Source: Gerris lacustris (lineage: Eukaryota; Arthropoda; Insecta; Hemiptera; Gerridae). From it: DNA of 64,000 nucleotides. The stretch lies in contig OX578285.1 of the NCBI GenBank assembly GCA_951217055.1, positions 64,103,406 through 64,167,405 on the forward strand, in the 5' to 3' direction. Position numbers and translations under genes: made by a program. Below, piece after piece: positions 37,913 through 48,447 of this stretch (position 1 is the stretch's first letter; each line of letters starts with the position of its first letter). Under the pieces are notes generated by a model, which saw only the letters and a list, made by a program, of their open reading frames with translations, was not told the DNA's origin and did no database searches.

Positions 37913-38268
37913 TTTTAAAAGGTACTGGCATTTAGACTCCAATTGTAATGGATCAATTAAAAAACCAGCTAAGTGAAATTTTTAAAATTTTAGGAAATTA
38001 ATAAATAAAGAAAAATGTATTCTGAATTTATTTTGAGATGATAAAACCTTTTTTGCTTAACTCTGGCATTTAACTGGTTGTGTAATACCAAAGAATTACA
38101 TATTCTTTCGGTGTTTTAATCAAAATTTAAATTTTTAAACATGGCTGGTTTTTGTTTTAAACCAGTAAAACTGAACTTTTTGTATAATTTTACTCAAAAG
38201 GTATAAAAAGTTAAAAACTTAACGTCCTCTGTCAACACCTGGAACCTTCCTCCAGTTTTACCTTTTTT
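37913..38268. other. Intron 1 spacer; nothing recognised
   Basis: AT-rich sequence between the end of the foldback element and a small hairpin. No coding or repeat signal seen. Confidence 0.45.
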
Positions 38269-38335
38269 TCGAGGCAAATGCTGATTCTTCCCTTGAGAAG
38301 TCAAATCTCAAAGCAAGAAGGAGCATGTGCCTCGA
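38269..38335 (+). ncRNA. Pre-miRNA-like hairpin in intron 1
   Basis: Arms 38269-38297 and 38307-38335 pair at 24 of 29 positions with a 9-nt loop (AAGTCAAAT). Mismatches are dispersed as in microRNA precursors, and the base is an 8-bp perfect TCGAGGCA/TGCCTCGA stem. It lies 404 bp before exon 2 in the sense orientation of the host gene. The lower stem beyond the base is missing, and no known miRNA is recognised. A small TE foldback is the alternative. Confidence 0.4.
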
Positions 38336-38739
38336 CTTGGCTGGTTTTTGCCTCAACCTTAGATTTCTTCAAAACTGCTATTAAAATGCGTTTTTGTTAG
38401 TCAAAACTGTCAACAGTTGGAAACTTGCTTGAGAGTTGCCTTTTATCACACATATTGCTCCCCAGATCTGTGCATCTTTAATGTACTTTGCTTTAGACCC
38501 TTTGTGAGCCTAAAGCTAGTGACTTGTAGTTATTTAAATAATAATTCTTTAAACAATAATAATTAATTAATTCAAGTAATTCAGTAGTAGTTTTGACGAA
38601 GATTTTGTGGTATTTAGGTAACATTATGGGACTACACTGATTATTCCTTAGATGTTGGTTATTATTTATTTACTCAGTTACCTAATAATACCATAATCTT
38701 ATTAAAGTAAATAATGCGGGTTTTTTTGGTTATATTTAG

Positions 38740-38808
38740 AGGTCATTCAAAGACATGCAACGTCAAGCAATTGATGAAATACCTGTCAGGCAGATACTAA
38801 CACATGAG
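38740..38808 (+). CDS. Exon 2 of the membrane RING-H2 protein (linker helix)
   Basis: A T-rich acceptor tract (GGTTTTTTTGGTTATATTTAG) precedes 38740, and a GTAACA donor starts at 38809. The 69-bp exon is exactly 23 codons in phase 0 at both ends, compatible with exon 1 (ends phase 0) and exon 3 (starts GAA). It encodes SFKDMQRQAIDEIPVRQILT with a leading Arg and trailing His-Glu. An amphipathic stretch with an I-x-x-I-P pattern just before the first zinc-binding Cys is common upstream of RING-H2 domains. It is too short to identify alone; confidence comes from joining the four exons. Upstream intron 22.5 kb, downstream 15.6 kb. Confidence 0.68.
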
Positions 38809-38959
38809 GTAACATATAAATTATCATTTATGCACAACTCAACAGTAGAAAGACACATGTTATATAGTGCACAGATCATTTTTATGAAACTAAAGCACAA
38901 ATAAAATCAAAAATATTCATCGTACAACTTTAGTCAGAATATTTCACATAGAAATAAAA

Positions 38960-39520
38960 TTATTTATTTTTTTATTTTTTTTATTAAATTTCGTTTATTG
39001 CAACATTATAATACGCTATTACTATACAATAGTTGTAGACTGTGGAGTATTTGTAGCAAATGACTAGTTGTAAGATTCCGTCCGGTGACAGCACTCACCG
39101 GAGTGTTAAATCAGATACGTAGATGGCATAGATAAGTAAATAAAACTAATTAATCGATTCGTAGATTCGTATAGATATAATATGTCAAATTATAACTACT
39201 CGATTAGTACGTCTCTTGGCCACTGCCGCTTAAGGCGTTGTGGAGTATTGCCCGGGAGGTGGTGGGAAGATAGATTTTGGACTAAAGGATTAGGATGATT
39301 GGAGAAGGAACTACGGGAGGTTTTGTATACGGAAATGGCGAACAAAAGGAACTTGGAAATCAATATGGAGGATATGGTTACTCAGGTAAAAGAGAAGGTT
39401 AGCAATTTTTCGAAACATCTTAGAATGAAGAGATTGTATGCGGTAGAAATTGGAAGGCTTGGTGCAGCCCCAGAGATCTATGCCGTATGCCCACAAGGGT
39501 TGAATTATAGTGTTGTAGAT
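38960..39520 (-). mobile_element. 5'-truncated Jockey-like LINE, 3' end
   Basis: On the minus strand, codons at 39311-39496 give MWAYGIDLWGCTKPSN, RIQSLHSKMFRKI and NHILHIDFQVPFV, the conserved C-terminal part of Jockey-clade reverse transcriptases (consensus W-YGIQLWG...IQR-QSK-LR...IH-DL-IP-V). A later piece NTPQRLKRQWPRD (about 39235) is the usual RLKR-P-DL end. The 3' end has AATAAA and an A-rich tail at about 38960-38998. Frameshifted and dead. Confidence 0.85.
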
Positions 39521-39524
39521 GAGT

Positions 39525-40298
39525 AATTTGTTGTCTAGTGTGTGTTGAGTAAGGGTTTAACAAGGTTATAGCGTCTCTTAGTATCTTGCCTTTATATAAT
39601 TGTGCATGTGACTACGTTAATCGTCTGTCAAACTTAAATATAATAAAATAAAAACTAACTGACACAAAGGAAAATAACAAGAACAACTGGTTTAACTATG
39701 TGAAAATTAGTGAAAAGGAGAGAGCCGATCTTCACGTGGTCAAGTGTTAACACGGACTCCTATTAGATTGTAGTATTATAAAGATTAAGTATAAGAGATC
39801 TCTATTAAGTATATCAGCAATGAAAACTAATTATATTGGTAGTAATAATAAAATATACAGGGAAAGAAATTAAAAATAAATAAAAGAGAAAATGACGAGA
39901 GGAATTACAATATAATTACATACCCTGGTGAATTCATTGTACTATATACATTGAAAGTTTTCTTACATTTATTTTCAACTTATTGTTGATTAAACCAAAT
40001 CTCTCGGTGAATGGAAATATTTTTATTTATGAAGATAATTCAATTGGATAACCTCGACGAAGGAGAAATAAGAAATAAAAATAAAGTCGAAGGCTAATGA
40101 AAAATATTCAACCCACAAAAAGTCTTTTCAAATTTTTCATCTAACTTATAATGAGCTGCAAACGCTGCTGGTTTAAGTTTAAAATATTTATTCAGAATGG
40201 GTGCTCACTATTCAGTAAAGAGGAGAATTGGATAACAATTATAATTTATTATTTATTTTGTTAGTTCTCTTATTTTATACTTAAAAAGTCTTTTTTAA
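39525..40298. other. Intron 2 spacer; nothing recognised
   Basis: AT-rich with short A-rich stretches. No coding block or element end identified. Confidence 0.45.
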
Positions 40299-40960
40299 TT
40301 TTTAGGGTCCGTAGGCAAAACCAAGGACCCTTATATTTTCCTGCGTGTCTGTCCGTCCGTCCTGTCGCGTGCTCTCACGGCTACACCTTTCGTCCGATCA
40401 CTTTGAAATTTGGCATGTATGTGTCTTGTACCTACCCACATATTTTAAAAATATAGCGACTTAAAAAATATTTTTCAAAAAAATTAGGGTAAAAAAACTT
40501 CCGGGTTAAAAATTTTACATTTTTTTTTCGACACCGTGACGGGTATCATATGAATGGGTACGTCGAGCTGATTACAAAAATATATAATTCTTTGGATATA
40601 ACTTTGATAGGGCGAGCGTATCAAGTTTGAAGTGGGTTTGAAACGTGTCCCCCCCCCCTCGATCTCGCTTATGTGAAGTGCAAAAAATCTGAAAAAAAGT
40701 TCTGAACATTCTTCGACCAAAAGTAAAGATACCACTTTTTGGAAATTTCGAAAAAAATATTATTTATATGGTTGTAGTCCGGTTCAGTGGCAAAAAAATA
40801 CTTTATCAGAGTGTGTTTTGAGAATATCAGACCCTCAGAATAGTTCAAAGTAAGCTTTTTAGCAGTTTAAAAAAACACTGTTTATACAGTTTACAGTTAA
40901 ACACTATATAGTGTGGCCTACGGAGCCTCACTGTGTGCTGACTAGCACACACTTGACCTA
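40299..40960 (-). repeat. Interspersed element with GGGTCCGTAGGC ends, copy 2
   Basis: Inverse of 15380-16103 with numerous small differences, including the ACTAGCACACACTTGACCT hairpin end. The two copies bracket exons 1 and 2 in opposite orientation. Confidence 0.88.
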
Positions 40961-40964
40961 TTTA

Positions 40965-41686
40965 TTTAACAACTAAAACGTACGGTAGCAATTGAGATAT
41001 TTTATTACAAGAAACTTATCGTTTGATTATCATATCAGCATTTGTGTAACATGCCTCACCCATCTGAAATAGTTAATAAATAAATAATAATAACAATAAC
41101 AACACTATAAAATAATAAAAAATGAAAATAATAAGACTAATACAAAATAATTTAAAAAACAAAATAAAAAATTATAAAAATGATATTGAAATAATAAGAA
41201 GTAAAAATTATAACAATCATAAAAAAAAAAAATCAGTTAAGAAATGAATATTAAGAGGTAAATAATAAGACAGTAATCGGCTCTTAAGGCTTCTTCATAG
41301 GTCATAAGCATAAGCACCAACTAAAAAAAATTATTCACATTTAAGGTATATAGGTATTTATGATATTGGAAGGGGGATACTTAATACCAAAAATAGCCCT
41401 AAAGTTATTAGGTTTGAAAAAATTCCCCCCCTTCAACCCCAAGATGTAACCTTATCTGCATTATATACGGGAGTATTTAAATATAATACGATTTGTTGTA
41501 GCTTGTTTATAGAGACTTAAGTTAAGAGCGAAGTATTTTAGACGAAGGTATAGTCTAGATGAGCAGCTGGGTAATATGAGAACCTGTTAAGATTACACGT
41601 TGGCAGATTGTCAAGACGCCTGAGGGACTAGCTATTATCATAATAAACAACCATATTGCTTATTTAGTTACAATCCAAGTTTTTTT
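40965..41686. other. Intron 2 spacer; nothing recognised
   Basis: A-rich low-complexity sequence with many AATAA repeats (about 41080-41270). Confidence 0.45.
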
Positions 41687-41880
41687 GCTGTTTCTTTCAC
41701 GTCCCGATCAACTCATCATTAGGTTATTACAGGACGGGGAAATCGGCTACTTTACTCATTAACTCAATGTTATCATCACTAGTGTGAAACATGTCTCACC
41801 TCTCTGGGGTTCAAATATCACAGTACTTTGACTTACGTTACGGGCATGACGCGATAACGCTAACCACTGTGCTACGCCAA
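41687..41880 (-). mobile_element. tRNA-derived SINE, minus strand
   Basis: On the minus strand the head GGCGTAGCACAGTGGTTAGC has a perfect A box (TAGCACAGTGG). A B-box-like TTTGAACCCC follows after 48 nt. The body runs GAGTAAAGTAGCCG to AACAGCAAAAAAA. The same body recurs at 44943-45120. RNA polymerase III promoter boxes plus an A tail are diagnostic of SINEs. Confidence 0.75.
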
Positions 41881-42037
41881 TCTAATTATATTTAAGGCGT
41901 TGATTTATACCGGTATATCTACACAAAATAGCTCTACGTGCTATTCGTCTTCTTTATTGTCCACTAGCTGGATACCCGTGCTTCACAACGGAGTGTTATT
42001 TTAATTTGATAAGTAAATTGGAGAGATTATTAATTTT

Positions 42038-42040
42038 CGA

Positions 42041-42116
<76 letters not shown>
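42038..42116. repeat. (TA)n microsatellite, insertion site of a TIR element
   Basis: About 78 bp of TA. The element 42117-42615 sits inside it, with TA on both sides. A short ACTAGCTGGATACCCGTGCT end (41964) lies 75 bp upstream. Confidence 0.95.
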
Positions 42117-42119
<3 letters not shown>

Positions 42120-42615
42120 GGTGTTCATTAAAGTTGGTCACAAACTTCGGGGGCTGATAGTACCCAAAATTGTTTGATTTGCATTAATAGTTTCAAAATG
42201 GCGCACATTTAAAAAAAAAATCATTTTTTCGTTTATTTGAAACCGATTTGGTTGAATGAAATATCGTTGGATTTGTAATAACATTCTCTATATTTTTTGT
42301 GTCGTAAAAATGTTTCGTAAAATTCATAGTTGATTAGTTATTTGGCTTTGAAAATTATAAATGTGCGCCATTTTGAAACTATTAATGCAAATCAAACAAT
42401 TTTTTTTAAGTTTTCGTTGTTTTATTATAAACGTGCGTGCAAAGTTTGGTTATTGTAGCTAAAGTAGTTTTTGAAAATATTAATTTTTTTTATAAAAATA
42501 CAAAATAGCGGCTAACTGAAGGATTTTTCGGCATATCTTTATTAAACACTTTTTGTATGTTTTGATGGGTACTGTCAGCCCCCGAAGTTTGTGACCAACT
42601 TTAATGAACACCCTG
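42117..42615. mobile_element. 499-bp MITE with 49-bp near-perfect TIRs in a TA microsatellite
   Basis: CAGGGTGTTCATTAAAGTTG at 42117 and its inverse ending at 42615 match at 48 of 49 positions. TA lies directly on both flanks (42115-42116, 42616-42617). A second inverted pair (TTTGCATTAATAGTTTCAAA) lies inside. No coding sequence. Tc1/mariner-type, probably young. Confidence 0.95.
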
Positions 42616-42864
42616 TATATATATTTAAAATGACGCATATTAGAGAGCTAACCCTAATTACTAATGCCATATGGTCGAAATTATATTTTTTGACGCCAAA
42701 AAAAAAACTACACCTACTCATGAATCAAATTTCAGTATAATATTATTTAAACAAAACAATATTAAGGCTATTCAACATCAACCCAAAAATATATAAAATA
42801 TCTAAAATCAAGATTGTAATATAATTTAATTTACATTTATGACTAGATGATAATTTTATATTGA

Positions 42865-43135
42865 TTAACAAACGCGTTTCGACATTTTACATTATCTTCA
42901 GTGTTAAGCGTTAGCAAAATAATAGTTAAGATTCTACTGGTTACATTAATATACAATCGTGGTGACAATATTGTTGTGTTAGTTTTTATTAACCTCTCTA
43001 GTCATAATTACGAAATACCACAAAATCTCAGTCAAAACAGCCAATAATCTTTTAATATAATTTACATTAATAAAGAGCATCACGTCAAAGTATAAAGGCG
43101 TTGTCTTTAGCAATTAATATTATTCAATATATATA
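42865..43135. repeat. Repeat copy 2 with a degenerate hammerhead-like end
   Basis: 42925-43135 matches 26095-26296. Just upstream, the minus strand reads CTGAAGATAATG...TGTCGAAACGCGTT (about 42870-42905), a CTGAAGA...CGAAACG pattern that looks like a decayed hammerhead core. This suggests a Penelope-like or similar retroelement end. Confidence 0.55.
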
Positions 43136-43139
43136 TTTA

Positions 43140-44420
43140 TATATCTATATGTAACATGAATATAATTAACATTTAAAAATAGTAAAACTTTCAGAATCAA
43201 CAAGTAGTCAAAGCACAACTGAATGCTATCATAGTAAGCCCGACCATTCAAATCTATGTAGGATAAAAGAAAATAATATATATGCATAAAAATTCCACAG
43301 TACTATGCAATTAATCTCAAGAAATAATTTAAAAAATTAAAAAATAAATAAAAATGTATACATTCCCCCCCCCCCCCCAGGATTACATTTATAATAGAAA
43401 TAGGAAAAAATAGTAGCAATACTAACATTTAACTATTTTTATTTTTATTTTCTTTTTCTTTTTTAATAATATTAATTTTATTTTATGATTATATTGTTAA
43501 TTGTTATGTTGTTTCTAATTTAACAAAATTACCCTATTTGCAAAGGTTTTTTTCAATTGTAAAAATTCATTTTTTAAACTTAAAACTTATTAAAAGCTTT
43601 CTTTTCAAATATATCATGTTTAATAGTAAAAATATTAAAAATTTAAAAAAATAATAATTAAAATTTACGTACAAAACTAATGGCGGAGTAGAGGGTTGAA
43701 CAGAGGGTTGTGGCTGGGTCAGGAGCAGAGGCAAGACTAGGGCCTAGGTGAGATTTACAGGTTAGCACGCATTCTTTGCCTCCCTCGCCTAACCTGACCT
43801 ACCTTACACATAATTCCATTACGTCAAATTCATGGTACACATACCTTTAATATAATAAATTACTTGTGAGAAGGTGCATAAAGAAATCCCGTAGAAGAAT
43901 TTACATTTTGCTCTAATTTCGGCCATATTTCAATATGGCTGCCAGGAAACATTTTTCCAGAGAAAACATACATATTCATTATCTACCTTTATTAGTGTAG
44001 ATGAACTAATAGTCTTTGACGTCGTCCAAATATAATTTTAATCAATAAATATTATTATCTGCCCAGTTATGATTAAAAAATATGTTGTGTTAAAAGAAAT
44101 CCGGTTAATATTAAATTTTTCAAGTGTTTCCTCGTATAATCTAAAAGCAGATTTTGACAATACAATTAAAAACAACTTTATTTACTTGAATATTTTTTAT
44201 TTTAACAAAGATATGTTTTTGGACTGTCTATGTTGTTGTGGGACAGAAGAAATTTTCATCATACAAAATACGATACGAGAGAAAAATAAAACAACAGAAA
44301 AAATGTGACGTTCTTAAATACAGTACCACGGAAGTTGGAATGTTACAGGAGGTAGCTTGGTTTCCCCTTTAGTACTATATTTTGCCACCAGGAGTGAACA
44401 CAAAAAACATATCCATGATT
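43140..44420. other. Intron 2 spacer; nothing recognised
   Basis: AT-rich, with a C-run near 43367. Frames of up to 79 codons (44069-44308) have no recognisable domain or codon-like composition. Confidence 0.45.
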
Positions 44421-44422
44421 TA

Positions 44423-44852
44423 AAGGCCGGTCCAGACGTTACGTTATGCACAACCTTTTGTTTGCGCAGTCTTAAGACGGAATGAAAACTTTGCAATTTT
44501 TAGAGCGGAGATACATATCTGTATATTTCACACAGTTTAAGTGGCATCGTCATGGAAGAGGTACTACTCTGGTCAGTTTTGACATGCTGTCTTGTTAAGT
44601 AACAAACACATACAAAGAAACTGAGGAAACAAATGAATCGGAAAACGGAGCTACCGTCTACATGCGCCGACTTGTCCGCACATTTCAAAGAAATCTATGC
44701 TCTCTAGCTCAGTTATCGCTGCAACTGTACCGTCTTCGCGCAGGTTTTAAAACTGCGCACTTTTCCTATCTACACGCAACGTATTATCTGCAACGTGTTG
44801 AACGATGCAGACAAAATGTTGTGCAAAACGTTGCGTCTGGACCGGCCTTAAA
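44423..44852. mobile_element. MITE with AAGGCCGGTCCAGACG TIRs
   Basis: AAAGGCCGGTCCAGACGTTACG at 44423 and the inverse CGTTGCGTCTGGACCGGCCTTA ending near 44852 match over about 33 bp with few differences. TTAA occurs at both borders. About 430 bp, non-coding. Superfamily not settled. Confidence 0.85.
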
Positions 44853-44942
44853 TGTTTTTCCAAGAAGTAAAGAAATTTTTAAGAAAAGGAAGGTTACAAG
44901 ATGCAGGTTATAAACAAGTAGTGCGATTTCGTGAATTTTTAT

Positions 44943-45120
44943 CAGTCTTTTTTTGCTGTTTCGTTTACGATCCGATCAACACATTATAGGTTATTAGAGG
45001 ACGGAGGATCCGGCTACTTTACTCATTTACTCGATGTGAATCATCAGCGTGAAACATATCTCATCTCTCTTGGAATGAAACACACTAGATGTGTCGGTGA
45101 TTTTGACTTTAGTTTTTAAG
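44943..45120 (-). mobile_element. SINE body, second copy, lacking the tRNA-like head
   Basis: Matches the body of the SINE at 41687-41880 (AGTAAAGTAGCCGG, AACAGCAAAAAAA) with about 20-25% differences. The tRNA-like promoter part is not recognisable. Confidence 0.65.
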
Positions 45121-45613
45121 TAGAGTCCACTCTTATTATCTTCGAATAATACGAATCTTGTTTAGTATAAGTAACTTGTTTTGTTCATTATAATGTATCA
45201 TATTAAATTTCTCTCTGACTTCATTATAACTTCATTTCAGCGTAAAGCATGTCAGCCTAGAATTCATTTGATCATAAAAAGTGAAGAGACATAGGAGGTG
45301 TGGTAGACAGTAATGAGCCGAGACTACTAGCGTTAAGACACCCGAAGAGCTGCTTGAAATGAACTGTTGCCCGCCCAGGCAAGAGTTTGCCGTACCACTT
45401 CAAAGGCAGCTTGAGCTCTACTCAAAGCGTGCTTGGACGCCTTCTCAAATCTTGTACACCTTTTCCACAAAGCCACTGTTCTAGTTAATTAATAATAATA
45501 TAAATAACTCCCTCTTTCACCTAATATTACGTACCTTTAAGTAATATCAGCCTTTAGGGGACGAACACCTGTTTTAGATACTTATCTGTGTCTACTTCTA
45601 ATTTTATATATAT

Positions 45614-47112
45614 ACTAGCTGGGTACCCGTGCTTCGCTACGGAGTATTATTATAATTAGATAAGTTTATAAACAACCATAATGAAACATATAAATTAATT
45701 TACTATGCAAGAATATCTAGATTCTATCTCTCCCACCTATTTCTATACCCCCTCCTCTTTGATAAGCAAATTTTTAAATATCCTAAACCCCCCCCCCCCC
45801 CCCCCTATAGTAAAATATGACAAAACAATACATAAAAAATATGAAAAAAATATATGTGGCTGTCAAGTTCAAATGGGCAAATTTTTATCGATATCAAACT
45901 AAAACTGTAGATTTGTATAAAGAACATACTCACACATACGTTGATTTTTATATATATAGCTATAAATTTCCATTTTACCCCCTCCTAAATAAAATTGTAC
46001 ATAACAACAATTACTTTTCTCTTAAAGTGCTTTTCAACGATATGCATCATATGAAGGGAATCCATTACTTTGACACTTTTACACCGTACCCCTTTGTACC
46101 AAAATTTAAATTACGAAAATTCATGTGGACAGTGACCTCCCCCTTGCTTTGAAGGGAAAGTGAGTAAGTATTCATCAAATTGGGATAAAACTGTAGATTT
46201 GTATAAAAGACACCCTCATACAGACACAGTTTTTTTTTATTTAAGATATAGCTATATTTTTCCATTTAACCTCTCCTAAATGAAAACACATATGACAAAA
46301 CTGTACATAACAACAATTAATGTAATCTTAAAGAGCTTTTCAACGATATCCATCATAAAGGGTATTCAGTCCTTTGACCCCGTATTCATTATTGTACCCT
46401 GTTTCCTGTGTACCAAAATTTAAATTTCGAAAATTCATGTAGACACTGATTTTTTCTTCCTTTGAAGGTCAAGTGTGCATTTTTTGATCGAGATCGGACT
46501 AAAACTATGGATTTGTATAAAGAACATACGTTGACTTTTAGATATATTTTTCCATTTACCCCCTAAATGCACGTAAAAACAATTACTGTACTCTTAAAGA
46601 GCTTTTCAACACTATGCATCATGAAGGGATTTCAACTTTGACATTTGTACCCCGTACCCCTGTGTACCTAAACTTAAATTTCGAGCATTCATGTAGACAG
46701 AGATCTTCCCCTTGCTTTGAAGGTCAAGTGTGCAAATTTTCATCGAGATCGGACTAAAACTGTAGATTTGTATAAAGAACAAATAAGATATAGCTATATT
46801 TTTCTATTTTACCCCCCTCCTAAATGAAAATATGACAAAAGTGTACATAACAACAATTACTGTACCCTTAAAGAGCTTTTCAACGATATGCATCTCGAAG
46901 GGTATTCATTATTTTGATCCCGTATTCATTACTTGTACCCTGTACTTCTGTGTACCAAAATTGAAATTTCGAAAATTCAAGTAGACCTTGATTGTTTCCT
47001 TGCTTTGAAGGTCAAGTGAGCAAATTTTCATCGAGATCGGACTAAAACTGTAGATTTGTATAAAGAACAAACACACACACACACACACACACACACATAC
47101 GTTGACTTTTAT
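45614..47112. repeat. Element with CTAGCTGGGTACCCGTGCTT start and four decayed tandem units
   Basis: Opens with ACTAGCTGGGTACCCGTGCT (also near 41964). From about 45870 to 47110 four or more diverged units of about 250-320 bp share CTTAAAGAGCTTTTCAACGA, TTTCGAAAATTCATGTAGAC and GATCGGACTAAAACTGTAGA. A (CA)n run of about 26 bp lies at about 47070. A single unit recurs at 61830-61975. No coding sequence. Confidence 0.82.
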
Positions 47113-47120
47113 ATATATAT

Positions 47121-47480
47121 ACTAGCTGACCCGGCAAACGTTGTTTTGCCATATAAAATATTTCTAGTGAATAATTTGGTAGTTAAATAAAAAATAACTA
47201 ACTTATTGTAAGTGTGTGGGAACGTGATCTATGATTGAAAGAGGAATGAAGCGCTGTGAACAATGACAGCCTATCAAAATAATAATTGATCTAGCATTTA
47301 TTTTTTAATTCATATTACTTTATTAACTTTTAAGAGGTATATATTTAAAATTATATCTCTTAAAAGTTATATATGCATTAAAAAATGTTATCCATATTTG
47401 CTATCAATAATTATGATAATTAAAAAAAATCAATATCAATCTCTAAGTGCAATGGATTGTATGATATTATATTTAATAAT

Positions 47481-47527
<47 letters not shown>

Positions 47528-47720
47528 TTATAAATTTAAAATGTAATCCCTACTCCGTGCTGTTTGCTGGGTGAGAAGTGACGCCGGTAGACACCTGGCG
47601 GGGATAACTGATCGATTAATAATTGATCAGTTATCCACCACTGAGAGTGGAAGATCATTACAGTACTAATATCGATATTAACAAATGGAGGGTTGGTGGT
47701 AAAAGGGTAAAAATTTAGGA
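47121..47720. repeat. Element starting CTAGCTGACCCGGCAAACGT, copy 1
   Basis: Starts directly after the preceding repeat. It shares GAAAGAGGAATG, GCTGGGTGAGAAGTGA and GGCGGGGATAACTGATCGAT with copy 2 at 48448-49930. An (AAT)n microsatellite occupies 47484-47527. It is interrupted downstream by the three-copy repeat at 47829. Confidence 0.82.
47484..47527. repeat. (TAA)n microsatellite
   Basis: About 14 uninterrupted TAA units. Confidence 0.95.
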
Positions 47721-47828
47721 TTATAAGTATTTTTTAATGCGAAGTAATAAAAAAAAAAAAAATTAAATTAAAAAATGTTGTCCAAAAAATAAAAAAATCA
47801 GGTGGTCTTATCACTTAGGGCTATAAAA

Positions 47829-48400
47829 AATAGTTTATCTACGATTGATACGAAATATAAACATTATATCTCTGTTTAGATGCGTAGAAAGTGATTATTT
47901 ACGTACATGTATTCATAGTCTCATGGTTCTGATGAATTCCTCTTCTTTACCACGCTAGCGCGGTACAGAAGAGGAATTCTTCAGCTTTACGCACGATTAG
48001 CGAGTTTGTTTACATTTAACAAAACTACATTGCTATTCTTTAGTAAAGTAACTGTTTATATCGAGTTTTTAGTGAAAAACAATGAATGAATCAAGTGGCT
48101 TTGACGAAAATGTAGAGAATAATACTCCTCCAGAAATAATTAATTCGGCAAAAAATACAACTCAAGATTAATGCCATCTTTATCAAGAGAAGAGATACGA
48201 ACTTACATACAGCAAATTTATTTTTTTCTGTATTTATTATTAAAATCTAACAATCGTAGATAAAGTACGGTACGCAACTCGTGGGAAAACGGCATTTTGC
48301 ATTGCTCGTGTGGTTTTACTACCCTCGCTGTCGCTCGGGTGCAAACTCCACACCCGCATGCAAAATGCTACTTTCCACACTCGACGCGTAATGTACTATT
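47829..48400 (+). repeat. Three-copy interspersed repeat, copy 2 (572 bp)
   Basis: Begins AATAGTTTATCTACGATTGA and ends GCGTAATGTACTATT. The ends are short imperfect inverted repeats (AATAGT/ACTATT). From ATG at about 48082 a decayed frame encodes MNESSGFDENVENNTPPEII and then shifts. An inverted internal CAATCGTAGATAAAG mirrors the start. Inserted between two CTAGCTGACCCG elements. Confidence 0.87.
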
Positions 48401-48447
48401 ACAACCTATTCTCAGACCTACCGAATGTACACAAAAAATTTCTGTTC

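Noticed and set aside
44069..44308. 79-codon plus-strand frame in intron 2
   Set aside because: No domain, no splice sites in phase with the gene, AT-rich composition like its surroundings.
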